Assembly: GCA_905331475.1 (NCBI GenBank)
Contig: CAJNYU010004111.1
Location: 1-64,000 of the forward strand
From: Rotaria socialis
Lineage: Eukaryota > Rotifera > Eurotatoria > Philodinida > Philodinidae
Length of the DNA: 64,000 nt
Direction: 5' to 3'
Part shown: piece by piece, positions 23,271 through 36,412 of the stretch
Layout: the number at the start of each line of letters is the position of its first letter
Position numbering within the stretch: position 1 is the first letter of the stretch
Notes under the pieces: model-generated
Seen by the model: only the letters and a program-made list of their open reading frames with translations
What the model was told of the DNA's origin: nothing
The model's database searches: none
Position numbers and translations under genes: made by a program

Positions 23271-24451
23271 ATTACACACATATAATTACATGTGTTTAGG
23301 AAGGTCATTATAATTTTATAATTTTGTTTTTTCTCTTCCTTTTGTTTTAATGTTTTTTTATTATTAATTATTTTCTGATTTTTTTTTTAATAATTAATTA
23401 TTTATATTTTTAAGACGTTTCGGAGATATCTTTCTCCTTCTTCATTTTTATTTTATTTGGTGTTATGTTTGTTTTTACTATTTACAATACGTATCTGACT
23501 ATTATTTCTTTTTCTTTAATAGTGGAACGGAATGACAAGACGGTAATACTGGCCGGTAAAACTTATATGTTTTGACGTTCCGTTCCACTATTAAAGAAAA
23601 AGAAAAGAAAAAGAAATAATAGCCAGATCAGGGCTGGAACCGGTAAGATATTTATAAACCGGTCCTGTCCGGCCGGACATAAATTATTCTTGAACCGGTG
23701 AAATTCCGGCAAAGACGAACGAGAAAGAAATAGAACACGACAGAAAAAAAAGATCACTGTTGATAATGCATTGACCAACCAAATTGATCAACTGTCGCAC
23801 TTCCGTTGATTTCTCTTTACTATGAAAGAAAATGAGATTTATTACTGGTGTTTATGGTTATAATCAAGATTTCTTCTGAATTCCACAAAAATTTTGCAGC
23901 ATCAACAGATTTATAGGACTTTTTATATATAAATAAATGTATATATACACTGATAAAACATCTTTTTAACAAAACAGAGCTAAATGAAGATAGTTATTTT
24001 AAAAATTCAACCGGCGATTTTCCGGTATTTACCGGCCCGGTTGAATTTCTTAACCGGTCCTGTCCGGTCCGGCCGGACCGGTTCCAGCCCTGAATCAGAT
24101 ACGTCTTGTAAATAGTAAAAACAAACATAACACCAAATAAAATAAAACTGAAGAAGGAGAAAGATATCTCCGAAACGTCTTAAAAATATAAATAATTAAT
24201 TATTAAAAAAAAAAAAATCAGAAAATAATTAATAATAAAAAANAATAGTCAGATACGTATTGTAAATAGTAAAAACAAACATAACACCAAATAAAATAAA
24301 ACTGAAGAAGGAGAAAGATATCTCCGAAACGTCTTAAAAATATAAATAATTAATTATTAAAAAAAAAAAAAATCAGAAAATAATTAATAATGAAAAAACA
24401 TTAAAACAAAAGGAAGAGAAAAAACAAAATTATAAAATTACACACATATAA
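23271..24451. mobile_element. Fold-back element with roughly 190-bp inverted arms
   Basis: The left arm (about 23312-23512) is the near-perfect reverse complement of the right arm (24244-24439), and a second, partial right-arm copy lies at 24093-24242, with an N at 24243 between them. A 15-bp direct repeat (ATTACACACATATAA at 23271-23285 and 24437-24451) flanks the structure. Inside the left side is another hairpin (23495-23531 with 23578-23634). No coding sequence. The doubled right arm beside an ambiguous base may be real or an assembly effect. Confidence 0.75.
23629..24092. mobile_element. CCGG-rich hAT MITE inserted in the fold-back element
   Basis: Perfect 16-bp terminal inverted repeats: CAGGGCTGGAACCGGT at 23629-23644 and its complement ending at 24092. 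CAGGG is a typical hAT start. Flanking octamers AGCCAGAT (23621-23628) and AATCAGAT (24093-24100) each differ by one base from AGTCAGAT, which is what the uninterrupted arm copy at 24246 carries. This gives the insertion point and an 8-bp target duplication. The 464-bp body is noncoding, with repeated CCGG motifs. Confidence 0.85.
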
Positions 24452-26523
24452 ATCAGAATATTTTTAAAGAAAGCTCAGATTTATTGATTCTTTTCTACAA
24501 ATTTTTAGACAATGCTAACTAATATTCGTAGAATAATATATTTACTAACAGAATTTCAGCATACATTTTTCAGCCCCAACTAATTCTCAGTACTGTTTTT
24601 CAATACTCTCTTATTGATTTTTAAATTTATAACACTACAAGCTGGACAAAACGATCTATTCCTTTTCCGGAATCAATAATATTCGATACCACTACTGAGA
24701 AATTCACGACATAACAAAATGAAAAAATATATTTCAAAACTTAACCAGCATCTAGTTGACTGGCTACGTAATATTGTAGAGAAGAAACACATTCTTTGAT
24801 TTTCACTTCCATATCTTACAGTGAATTCACCGAATACGCAATAGAATTAGCTGCTTGCTACTTTATGACTTATTGTATTGACTCAAATGTTCGATCCAGA
24901 TTGTGTCATTCTCAGCAGAATGAAAATTCTAAAATTTCTCTGCCAGAATCTCTAGTAAAACTTTGTAGCATTAAGAATTGGCTGTTGAACTTCTTTTACA
25001 GTTACAAGAAGATTTTTTTCTTTTCTATGTGTAATATTGAAACACTTAGTTTTTCAATTGTAATTTAGTGTAAGTCAGGTTTATAGGATCAGCTTTTGGT
25101 CGTATCTATTTTTATCTCCGATGTCTATGGTGCTGAAGAGATCGTAGCTCATTAAGATAAATTGATCTATTGTAAGATCGGATTGCTGTTGACATATTTT
25201 TCTAGTGCAAGGACATAGTCACAGCAGTGATTCTATTAATTATTCTTGTGCGCCTAGTTTTTAGAAAAGAGCAAGATCGCTTTACAAATTGAATGTTCAT
25301 CAGAGATTGTTCCCAACGTGACAATTATCAGAAAAAGGAAAAATATTCACGCATAAACATTTGAACAAATTATGTGACATATTAGGAATGCAAAAATTTA
25401 CAATGAAGTGCGAGAAAAAATAACGTTCTATTTGTATAAGTTTTGTAAAAAGCAAATATCTAGAATAACAACACTGTTGAACTTGTTGTTTGTGGATACT
25501 ATTCGTCGCTCTCAATTTTTTGATAATTCTAATATCGATTTCTAATTAAAATAAGGATGAGCATTTTCGAAATAGTTTGTTTTAGGAGCACGGTGGAGAT
25601 TTGCGGTTTACAAGACAAAATAAAACTACGTCGGAATTTCAATACCAAAATTTTCTCAGGACGACTGACCAAGTTTTTCAAAGCCGAAAGATTTTTAATA
25701 AGCTTAGAGATTAACCACACAATTTAACACCGATACTGCATACATTATTGAACTTCCCTTCATGATTCCGGTGCACTATTGAAACTAGTTTCCATTACAT
25801 TATATTTTCTGTTTTAGAAACTTGGTAGGAGATCGTGAGTAAAATCTGGTAATGTCAATCCGATGCAGTTTCACTTCCACTTTTAAACGAGGTAACCTGC
25901 AGGTTTCTATTTAGCAGAAGTACTCATCCTTCTTTTAATTTGAAACGGAAATCAGTCCCATTAGTTATGTTTTCATATAATTTAGTCCATACTGTTCCTT
26001 AATCTGAGTTTGAAAATAGTGGACTAGTGAGTAACAACTCATCGTATCTTTTTCATGTAACATCGGATAAAATGTAGCAAAATTGTGCCTTTCTAATGTT
26101 TCAACTATAGAATAAATATGAAAAGCTAACTTCTACTGTTAAGAAAAAGAATCTTCAGCCAACAAATTTTTAGTGCTACCATTAGGCATAGTTAGTAATG
26201 AAAAAAGAAACAAAGAACAACTCTACATTGAAATCTAAGATTGAAGGGAATTTCTAATCAACAGATTAATTATGAGTAATGTAAACAAAAGAAAAGCATT
26301 AGATTCCTTGTGGTCATTTCTTTTTGTAGAGAACGAAATAAATCCATAAATACTATTTTTAATAATTTATTCTTTTTAAAGAAATGTTTTTATTATCGGC
26401 ATTTTTTTTATTTTTATGCTTCTGCCGTTTATATTTTATTTTCTCTTTCGTGTGATCGATGTGCAAAACAAAAGTTTATAATAACGGCAGGATAAACGGA
26501 ACGTAACAAACAAGCAAACAAAT

Positions 26524-27968
26524 CTATGATGATTTTGTTTGTGGTGTTGTTGCTGCTGCTGTCGTTGTAAGTTGTTGTTCTTCTTGAAGACGATGTTTCT
26601 TAAGTGGACCCATAAATATGCGTTTCTCTTCATGAGTTTGAAATCGACCATGACCAAATTTGGATGATGTATCGATAAAGCGTAATTCAATTTGTTCACG
26701 ATGTGAACGTTTTTGGTTAAGTATAAGTGATTTACGTAACGTTATTGGACGTTTCTTTGGACCAATACAACAGCCTTTAATCATAATGAAATCTTGTTTA
26801 ACTTCACCATAATGTGGGAAGCCACCCTAAACATTGAAAAAACAAAATTATTTTCATTAGGAAAGGAAAAACAAATGAACGAATTGTTCATACCATAGGA
26901 GTGATGGTTTTTTCTGTAGGATCATGATCAGTTGAACCTGTATTTTTAACAGTTTTACCATCTTTAACTTGAATGGCTTCGCCGATACGATAGATTTTCT
27001 TATTGATTTCAGTACGATGATGATAACCTTTTTGACCAGCGCGAGCAACAGCATATGAGACATGAGCTGGATGCCATGCACCAATACAAGCTACTTTTCG
27101 TAAACCTTTGTGTGTCTTGCGTGGTAGTTTTCTCGTATGCCAACGTGATGTAACACCTTTGAAACCACGACCTTTGGTTACTGAGATAGTATCAATCATT
27201 TCATCTTTAGAAAATACTTGACTTATTGGTACTTGTTTTTCTAAATGTTCACGAGCAAAATTAACTTTTTGTTCAATGGTACCACCGTTCAATTGTATCT
27301 CCATAATGTGTGCTTTCTTTTGACGTTTGCGTAATAATTTCATTTGTGTATGTGCTAATACACGAATAACCTTACAATATTTGATCATTTGTTTAAAGTC
27401 ATTGTCGAGGGCTTTTTTGCCTGATTCATCATCCCATTTTTTTGAATATTTTGAAAAGGCTTTTCGTTTTGATGAATACCAATTCTTGTAGAAACGACGA
27501 CGACATTCTTCATTTAAATGTTGAGCATAGATGGTTTTATATGCACGAAGACCACGTGGTGTCATAATATAACCAACAACACCAACAATAACCATAGGTG
27601 GTGTTTCGATGATAGTTACAGCTTCGACAGTTTCTTTTTTGTTTAATTCTAATTGAGACAAAAGAATTTAAAAAATTATGAATGCATTAATTTTTATCTT
27701 TGTATAGACTTACTGGAAGCTGGTCGATCGACTTCACGTACGATATGGGTCATACCTGTTAATAGAAAAAAAGTTAAATACCTGCTGATAAATTAAAAAG
27801 AGATGAATTCTAACCTGCTTTATAACCAAGAAAAGCGGTAAGATGTACGGGTTTTTTAGGATCGTCTTTTGGAAATGATTTCACCTTTCCACGATGATGG
27901 CATGCTCTCTTTTTTGGTAAAAATCCAAGACTACCACAACGTGGATGTTCAAACTTTCGGTGACTCAT
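26524..27968 (-). CDS. RPL3: 60S ribosomal protein L3
   Basis: Four exons in coding order: 27968-27815, 27755-27714, 27648-26894, 26826-26524, giving 417 aa (family about 400). It starts [20 protein letters not shown], the universal uL3 N-terminus, and continues with [33 protein letters not shown], the GGT...K finger region (KGRGFKGV), WHPAHV and the [24 protein letters not shown] tail. The conserved histidine methylation region (near WH.R) is present. The protein belongs to the peptidyl-transferase neighbourhood of the large subunit. The C-terminal 15 residues (TTTAAATT run) extend past the usual end. Introns are 58-67 nt. No intronic snoRNA was recognised. Confidence 0.97.
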
Positions 27969-30900
27969 GATGATTTAGATGAGACTTGAAAATATACTTT
28001 TATATTTATTATGATGTTCGATCTAAAGCGCAAAATAGTAATAATAGAAATAGTCACAATCGCAATGGAAAATAAAACGCTGAAATGAATTAAAACAAAT
28101 CAATCCAAATAAACAAATCGGATGCATTGGTTTTTATTGGAATTTAGAATTTCAGGGGATCCACTCTGTTGACGTTTATTGTGTATTGATAATCATTTAA
28201 AATTGATTATAAAAGTTAAAATATAAGTTTTATTGATATAAATATATGGTTTGGGATTATGTTTTTGTGTGAATGTGTTCCGGCCAATCAACAGATGACG
28301 CCACTATGTGGACACCGTGAATGAAATTTGTCTATGTATACTCCAGGGCGATCGTGCCGGTCACCGGATACTGTAGGAATCGACCGGAAATATGCGGAAA
28401 AATCACCGTATTCCGGAGGAAAACATGGGCAGTAGCTGGAACGTGGAAATAGTATTCCGGTCGGAAAATTTTCGGATTTTTTCCCAATGATTTACTGTCG
28501 GTTCCTGCTGGAAAGCACTGGAAGTTGACCGAAATCCGCCGGAAAAAAAATCCGTGAATTTACGACTTGAATACTGCTTCCACCTTCCTTTTATTTCTCC
28601 TTATGAGGTTTACTATTCAGTTCAGTATGATATTCAGCTACTGTAATAAAGAGACGAATACGATTTCAGTTATAGATTTTTGTATTTTTTAGTACACTTT
28701 TCTTGTTCTTTGGCTCAAATATCGCCTCTCAGTTGAGATGCAGCTTGTGAATTTCGTAGAGTTTCAATAGAACTCTTCTTTAGTTTTTTCGGCACTTGAT
28801 TTTAAAATACAATGAGATCTATTGTTCGTATATTTTATTATTAGACCGAAAACACATCAGAACATGTTCTTACGTCTTGTGCCATCAAGTTGTTTTCTTA
28901 TATGCTTTATCTGTAGAGAGATTGTTCTTTGGATGCAGATTTCATCCACCAGCAGAACAAAACCTTGTGGATATATACGAACCAAGTATCTCTCGTGTGC
29001 AATCTGATGAGAATTTTATGCATACCATAAACAAACTTAGATGATAACTGAAAGAGTCTGGTCTCAAGAAATATAACAGAAAAATATAATAAAAATACTC
29101 ATTCAAAGAATGAATTATCATTTAGTTGCATTGTTCTTCATCCATGATTTGCAGTATTTTATTTCATCGATTAACTTGTCCTCTTATACACAAATTCTTA
29201 CACTTTAAATGCGTCATCATCTGAAATATATCGGCAAGTGTTCATTATAATTGTTTTTCCTACCCGATAGCAGCAATAATCTTCAAAAGTACATCACAGT
29301 GTAGAGCGCCATCATCGGATTTGAGAAGCATACGAGAACTGTTCTTTAATTTAATAATTGAACAACTGTGAATCTTTTCGATTTTACAATAACAAAAGGA
29401 AATATCGCTAGTTTTTCAGATCTAAGAAAAATATCCTAAACACGTTTTAGCCTATGAAGTTCACACACTCCAATCGATTATTATCATCGTCGATGAATCG
29501 TTGACTAAATCTTATTATAGTTTCTTCGATGGCATAGTTGAGTAAAACAGGTCATTTTGTCTATTTTCAAATGATATATCTTGTCGAGCTGTGCTCTGAT
29601 GTTATTTATAGATGCGCTGCCTTGTCATACAAGCAATGTTCTGTTTTTGCATTAATTATCACCATAATATTTATATATGGGGGGAAACGATGTGCGTATA
29701 ACATGATAGACGGGCACGACAAACCCAAATAACTGACAAATATCAACGATTCAAGATATTTATAGCTTGTCTCATAGATCAATATGTCTGCAGAGAAGTA
29801 AACTTGTTAAGACCTCGGGCGAATAATAATCCTAGAATGTAGATAGGATAAGACATAGTCACAAAGAAAACGTATTAGTTAATCTATTTCAAGTAAGCGA
29901 TTGTATAGAAGTGTACTTGATATTTCCGAGTAATCGTTTAGAAAGAATGTATTTCATTAAAGAAAAACATGCTGCAAAGAAAAACAAGCTAAAGACCGAC
30001 TAAATAGTATAGAAAATTTAAATTTAAATCGAAAAAAAACAGTATGATTCAGCTGTCCTCTAATGTTTTAATGTAAGCCGTTTAAGTCAGGCACGGACGA
30101 ATCGAGTCAAAGTTTATTTTAGTAGTTATTCGTCTGTTTGCTTTTATCAAAGAAGGTTCACAGCAAATCTTCATTACACAATATTCAGTTCTAAGTTCGT
30201 TGGGTCAAAATCCGACATAAGAAAAATCACATACAACTATAGATTAATTAGAAAATTAAAATACCAATAAGTGCTGCTCCTCGTGCTTAGGATGTCGCTT
30301 CTGACACGTTAAGCAGGCCTTCAAAATAAGTTGAAATGTATTTAATTAGTAAGCATGTCACGATGACATGAGAATTTAAGTTTAACTATTATAAATTTTT
30401 ATACAAATAAACTAAACTTGTTTCTGATTTATCAACTCGAATGGCTCGAACTCGTTTATCTCTAACTCAAATATCACGGACACTCTTAAGATTATCGAAG
30501 ATAAATTCGCATTTAACTCTATTTAGCATAGGCATAGGCGAATGAATGGATTATTTTAAAATAAAATCGATAGTTCGTTTGCCTTCACGTCACTCATCTT
30601 TTTATATTTTACTGATTGATTTTCGAATAGATCTGTCGATTATATTGAAAGTTTTATTTTTAAATTTTTTTCGAATCACTTAAAAAATATATAATAAAAG
30701 TTATTTTCTTCCTATTAATAAAAGTGAAATTATTTTTTTGTTTTGATACAAATAAAAATAAAAATAACTTATTATTAACCAGCGAATCCGGATACGAACG
30801 TACTCTGTCTCTAATAGTCATGTGTGGTAAAAACTAAATAGAATTTCTTTCTAATATTCTAATCAAACATGATATTGAAATCAAAATAAATCTATGAAAC

Positions 30901-31119
30901 ATATAAATGAGAGTCCTCTGCCGAATAATTATTACTGAGGATGGTAGGCGTTGTCGTCGTTTATAATTTGTGGACGACAAACAAAAATATATGTATGTTT
31001 ATTCGTACTTCACATCATGTGTTCTATTGTTGTTTCGAAAGGTTCTTACTAAATATAAAACATATTTTCAGTTAGTTTCTAATTAAAAATTGCTTTATTC
31101 AATTTCGTTTTTCATCATT

Positions 31120-31154
<35 letters not shown>

Positions 31155-31827
31155 ATATATATACACAAAATCAGTTCTTGTAGTAAGATGATTATAGATA
31201 AGCTAAATAATGCGAATCATAGGAGATTTCAAAATAGCTTCTTCTTCCTTTTCGCATGAATACTAAAAAGTTTTATCAATATTTTCTATTCGTTTTCCTA
31301 ATTTTTGTTTTTTATTCATCAATTATAATTTGATATACCCCTTCATTTACACCCCGTAATTTTCTTCTATACTGTGTATGTCGCCTACTGCTGACACACT
31401 AAATCAAATCATATGGAGGATCATATGTGGGTAAGAAAGTAAAAGAAACAAAAAAGACGAGAAGAAAAAAAAAGAAGAACGACGAACAGCTGATTGCCCC
31501 TTCTATTAAAGCGTTGGTGAAAAGGGGCATTTGTGATGGGTAACTAGCGTACACATACGACCGGTTACTTCGTCTACTTGACATGTTCAATTTAGGCAGC
31601 TTATCAGAATGAGCTGGTCGATATTAGATGATTTTTTATTATTATTTCTATTGAATCGTGTTTGTTCATTTGCTTTTTTTGTTTTCATTTAAGAAAAATA
31701 GTATTAGTTTTACTGATCTGAAAATTTTCGTAACTTATAAAATCGTACATTGAAAACATTTTTTATTTTTTATCGTTTTAGGCGCAAAGTTTGATCACTT
31801 TTGTTTTTTCTTTCTTTTGACAAAAAA
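27969..31827. other. 3.9-kb intergenic region between divergent RPL3 and the Regnase-like gene
   Basis: No gene recognised. It includes a CCGG-rich patch (28342-28560) and a CT dinucleotide run (about 31124-31152). Just upstream of the plus-strand gene is a TTTTATCGTTTTAG acceptor (AG at 31780-31781) that fits a 5' UTR intron or trans-splice site. The promoters of both genes should lie within this stretch. Confidence 0.5.
28342..28560. repeat. CCGG/CCGGAA-rich patch
   Basis: About ten occurrences of CCGG, CCGGAA or CGGAAA in both orientations in 220 bp, in otherwise AT-rich DNA. The motif style resembles the inside of the CCGG-rich MITEs at 23629 and 35358, but no terminal repeats were found, so it may be a decayed relative. 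Confidence 0.4.
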
Positions 31828-34048
31828 ATGTCAACGACATCAACAAATTCTGTTAACAATGATCAATCGTTAATATTTGATCTTCATAATGAATCATCTC
31901 TGAGTTCATGTTCATCGTCGCCGCCAACGTCTGCAAAAATGATTCACCATACACATGAAAATGATTCTGGTTGTGCCAGTGACGATGATCCAACATTAGC
32001 ATTAAAAATCAATAAAGGTCTTTCAATGGGTTATGATTATGAATTAATCAAAAGTGTTATACAACAACAAAACAATAGTGATGATATGTCGAAATTCATC
32101 GAAACAATTGTACGCACAGCTGAAGTCAATAGCAATTTAACTCCGACAACAACACCAACATCATCCGTACTTTCATCAAATAAAATATCTACAGCAACCA
32201 ATAGTGATACTGATAGTTCTGATACAAGTATTCCACATGATGTTTACATAATTGATGGCATTGATCTTGCATATGGGTAAAATGAGAAAATAGAAATTTC
32301 AAAAAAAAAAACGATTTCTCTTGTTTTTTAGTTACAACAATAATAATAATAATAATTCGTTTTCATGGCGTGGCATTGAAATTTGTTTAAAATATTTACA
32401 CACACATGGACATAAGAAAGTCTTCGTTGTACTACCTTATTCATTAAAACATCATCGGCATGATCAAAATTTTTCCGAATCGAAATCTTTACGTGATCTT
32501 GAACGTAAAAATCTTCTTGTTTATACCAATCGTATGTCGAAACAAACAAATAAGCCAAGTTCATATACGCATATAAGTGAAATGTTGAAGTTTTCTCAAA
32601 AAATTAAAGGGCATTTAATAACAAACGTTTCATTGAAAGATGTTATATTAGATTTTACCATTTATAAACAAATACTAGAAGAAAAAGTAATAAGATATCG
32701 TTTTCAAAATGATAAGTAAGATAGAGAAGAAAAAAACAATTTTCTATTTTTATTCAAATAAATAAAAATGAAATTATTTTTTCTTCTGTAGTTTTCAACC
32801 ATTGTTAGTAACTATCGTTAATGATGATGATGGAAATGATTGTGAAACACATTTCCCATTATGTCCATACGGAAAGAAATGCACATATGGGAATAAGTGT
32901 AAATATTTTCATATTGAACGTCGACATCAAAATCAATTTTCAATTTCGGAAAATCTTCAAATGAAAGCACGTGCAGAAAAAACGAAAATTCAACATCATC
33001 TATCAACGCCGGCTATGATGACTAATAATGGTAGGGAACAATTTGTTTTCAATAGTTTTTCTATGATTGTGTTTTTGTTAGGATTTCATCTTACAAATTC
33101 AGGTCCAGATCATTTACACATGTACTCGTCGCCAATGATGGAACAAAATCTTGTTGACGATGCCCGTATGGCGTATGACTATGGGTTAACATCGACACCG
33201 ATATCAAATGAATTTTCATTTGTTGATCAACGTGTTTCACCGATACGACAGACACCACAAAATTGGTTTACGACGCCGACTCAACAATATCCATATATGA
33301 ATAGGTCTTTTTCAATGCCACAACAACAACCACAGCAACCAACAAATGAACTTTCGGCAGCCATGTTCATGCATCAACAAAATTGGGCTCGACAACAAAT
33401 GTTTCCTATGCAGCAACAACAACAACCACCGCAGCAAATTGAACAGGTAGAATATTTATCTTCAGGGTTAAAATTATGAAACGTAGGATAATTTCTGTGG
33501 TTAACCACAGAAAACTACTTCATTCTAAAGATATCAAATAAAAAAGTTAGTTATAGATTAGACGAAGACTTTCATCTAGGACTCGAACCGGAATATCAAA
33601 TAGTTGTGCTGCATGCTAAACATGTCGTTGGAAATTTTAGAGTTTGGCGCAGCAAGCCATACCTCTAATTCGATCAATAGGATATTGAAGGATTACAATA
33701 TGAAAGTGATGAGCTGTGTACGATGAATTACATATCTAATAGAAGATCACGTCTACTGATTATCTATACATCTGTCTGCCATCAGAGAATTACTGAGAAT
33801 GAATGATTGATGTATTCTAATGAACTCTAATTACAATTATTTTCTTTTAATTATGAGGAAAAAAGTAAGTTTTGTTTTTACTGTCAAAACTTCTCGACTG
33901 TTAAATGATACAGAAAAATATTCAACAGATATTCGATTGTCATCTTCAATTGTTTCTATTTAGAATGTTCTTCGATTTTTATCAATGCTTTCTTTACAAC
34001 AACGAAACAATGTAATCAGCAATAACAACCTGATGACAAGCCATATGC

Positions 34049-34088
<40 letters not shown>

Positions 34089-34317
34089 GCAACAACAAGA
34101 AAATCCTTACGATCAATCATCTATTGATAGCCAACAAGGTTTAGCTGATAAAATTCAAGCTGTTCGCCATCTTTGGGAAGCGGAAAATAAATCTACAAAT
34201 CCACCATCATTTGTTCATGTTCAACAGCAAATACCGGCTGTTGCAGATTCAAATATCTACAATCCAATGATGTCAACATTTCAACAATCGACACAAAATT
34301 TTCTTCATTATAATTAA
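31828..34317 (+). CDS. Regnase/ZC3H12-like CCCH protein with degenerate NYN domain
   Basis: Five exons: 31828-32276, 32332-32715, 32792-33030, 33082-33446, 33964-34317, giving 596 aa. Layout follows ZC3H12 proteins: a UBA-like segment (about 55-90, LALKINKGLSMGY), an NYN/PIN-like domain (about 138-285) and one CCCH finger (about 302-318: CPYGKKCTYGNKCKYFH, spacing C-x5-C-x5-C-x3-H), then a Q-rich tail with a CAA-coded glutamine run. In the family the domain cleaves stem-loops in inflammatory mRNAs. Here the first acidic residue (D143 in IIDGIDLA) is kept, but the SDGIVVSND segment that supplies the other metal-binding aspartates reads as KGHLITNVS, so activity is doubtful. The 51-nt intron at 33031-33081 keeps the frame if retained. 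Confidence 0.85.
33447..33963. other. 517-nt intron with tRNA-like fragment
   Basis: The intron is much longer than its neighbours. On the minus strand it contains GGTTCGAGTCC (33579-33589), a good Pol III B-box, and GTTTAGCATG upstream of it, a weak A-box. The T-stem does not pair well, so this is more likely a tRNA-derived SINE remnant than a tRNA gene. Confidence 0.35.
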
Positions 34318-36412
34318 TCGCTGAAAGAATAAGAGATAAAATCTGTTCGTTTGTCTTTCAATATATCAATGCGTTCTTGTGTGTTTTCTATTTATTTATT
34401 TGTATAAAAAACACATACATTGTTCGTATGTATTTTGTCTGTGTGCTTTCTTTTCTCTTTCTCTCTTCATGTCACTTTAGTGGACATTTTGTTTTCTTCT
34501 TTCTTTGTAAGTATGTAAGTTTGTGCATTGTTATTTGTAAATAATGACGCTGTGACACACATTTAAATATATTTCGTAGACATATGTATATGTGTGTAGT
34601 TAGGTTATATGTATATTATACGCACATTGCGAATAAGAACAAGTCCTTTCCGTGTTTTCTTTTTGTTACATTGTTTTCAGTCTTTTTCTTCGTGTATACA
34701 TTCAGTTGCTCATATTTTCTAACTTATTCAAATATATCTATACGTCGATTTATTTCGTTTTCTCAATAAGATTGTATGCTTAGTGATCTTTTTCCTTCCC
34801 TCTTCGACATTGTTGTCGGAAATTAAACGATGGTACTTGGAATTGCACTTTTAGTTTATTATTTTAAGGATGCAGAAGTATATTGGTATGTGAAGACCAA
34901 AACCACATTCTTATCAAGGAATGTGTTTGGGTACAATCTCAAGTCGAGATTCCAGTAAACTGCGTATAACTCTGAATAGAAGACATAAGGGGATTTTTTT
35001 CATATCTGACTAGATTCTATCTTGTGCAAAAAATTCGAACTCAAAAGGTCTTTGCCAATTACAATATGTTTTGATTCAAAAACTAGAAGATTGTTTTAAT
35101 TGAAATTATTCATAGGTTTATTTTGTTGTTAGTTTCATTGGCTTATGTGTGGGCTTTGTTAAAATTTATGGTGCATCTAATCAAATCAAATCATCATAAG
35201 CAGCCATTCATTCAGGATATAAAATAAATAAAAGATTATCCAAGTGAATATTCTTTAGCATAGCTTTCGAATTCATCATGATTATCTTTCAGAAAAAAAA
35301 GATCTAGCCATATGTGCAAATATTACTCAATTGATTCTTTCTGAGATATGTGAGCTACAGATGGAACCGGTCGAGTTTTTTCTGCCCGGACCGGACCGGC
35401 CAGTTACCGGCCGGTCTATATTAATGCTAAAACTGGTAAAAAATCGGCGGGTCTTTTCATGTAATTAGTTTGACCAAATTTCAGTATTTCTACGTATTTG
35501 TATGTATTTATATGTGTTTCAAAAATACAGTAATATGTAAAAATAAATTGGAAATACATAGAAATTCGTAAAAACACTTAGAAATACTTTCGAAATAGAT
35601 AGAAATATGAAAATACAGAAATACGATTTTCCCCCTTTGAGTTTGAATTGTCGAAAACAGTATAAATGTAGTTTTGAAAGTATAACTCATACTTCAAATA
35701 TTAGAGTATCGCCTTTCACATACTCTATAAGACTATGCAACTGCTGCATAGTCTTATAGAATTAAAATAACACAAATTTTGTATAATATCATTTACAATT
35801 TAAGATTAGAATTTTATATTATCCACATGAAAACCTTAACTGTCCTTGTTTACGTCATCTACAGACCAAATATTTGATGTTCTATAGAAATATGACTAAA
35901 AAATTGCGCAGACCGGCCGGTCTGACATCTCCGCCCGGACCGGTTCCATCTATGATGTGAGCGATCATTGAGTAAAATTTTACTCGCTGTTTATTCATTT
36001 TGTTACAGTATTCGATTGCTAATCAATGTTTATTTCAAGAGAACTAGAGTTTGATCAGTTCAATCAGTCAAGTATAAACGACATGATGGGTGAAAAAATA
36101 GAGAGAGAAAGGAAAAGATAAATACATCTGAATATTCACAGAATATAGTAATTTTAAGCACGCAGGTATTATCGCAAGAAAAAGGCATCATTGGAACATG
36201 TAAACAATATTATTTGCATCATGTTCTGTAATAAAACTTTGTCATCTGTGTCATGCTCAACACAACACACTAATGAGATTGGCGATAAGAATTCTGAAAT
36301 CAAATATTATTTTAGTTCAGATTTATAAAACAAAACATCGTAGAGCAAGTGGTGCAAGAAATTTATCTCTATTCTCTGTTAATTAGTAGAATATGAACTG
36401 CTGTAGGTGCTT
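34318..36412. other. Intergenic region between convergent genes, with one MITE
   Basis: After the Regnase-like stop there is T-rich probable 3' UTR. The main content is a CCGG-rich inverted-repeat element (35358-35952). Nothing else is recognised. Confidence 0.5.
35358..35952. mobile_element. Second member of the CCGG-rich hAT-like MITE family
   Basis: Ends: CAGATGGAACCGGTC (35358-35372) and, read backwards from 35952, TAGATGGAACCGGTC; 14 of 15 bases match. Both fit the YAGNG start of hAT ends and share the TGGAACCGGT core with the element at 23629. The subterminal parts carry CCCGGACCGG and CCGGCCGGTC in both orientations. The interior (595 bp in all) is AT-rich and noncoding. GTGAGC occurs near both flanks, but an exact 8-bp duplication is not clear. 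Confidence 0.7.

Larger units (their letters stand above)
19653..26523. other. 6.9-kb intergenic region rich in transposon remnants
   Basis: No intact gene is supported. It contains T-rich sequence just after TFAP4, a hairpin followed by a CCGGCCGG motif (21390-21440), a hAT-type transposase N-terminal fragment (21985-22243), and a fold-back element with a nested MITE (23271-24451). The part 24452-26523, between the fold-back and the RPL3 3' end, shows nothing recognisable. Confidence 0.55.

Noticed and set aside
24796..25068. Open frame of 90 codons with a possible acceptor upstream
   Set aside because: No recognisable domain, biased AT-rich composition and no partner exons.
26310..26500. 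Short hydrophobic frame downstream of RPL3
   Set aside because: T-rich 3' UTR sequence read in a chance frame.
33575..33640. Functional tRNA gene on the minus strand
   Set aside because: The T-stem next to the B-box does not pair and no acceptor stem or anticodon arm could be drawn.
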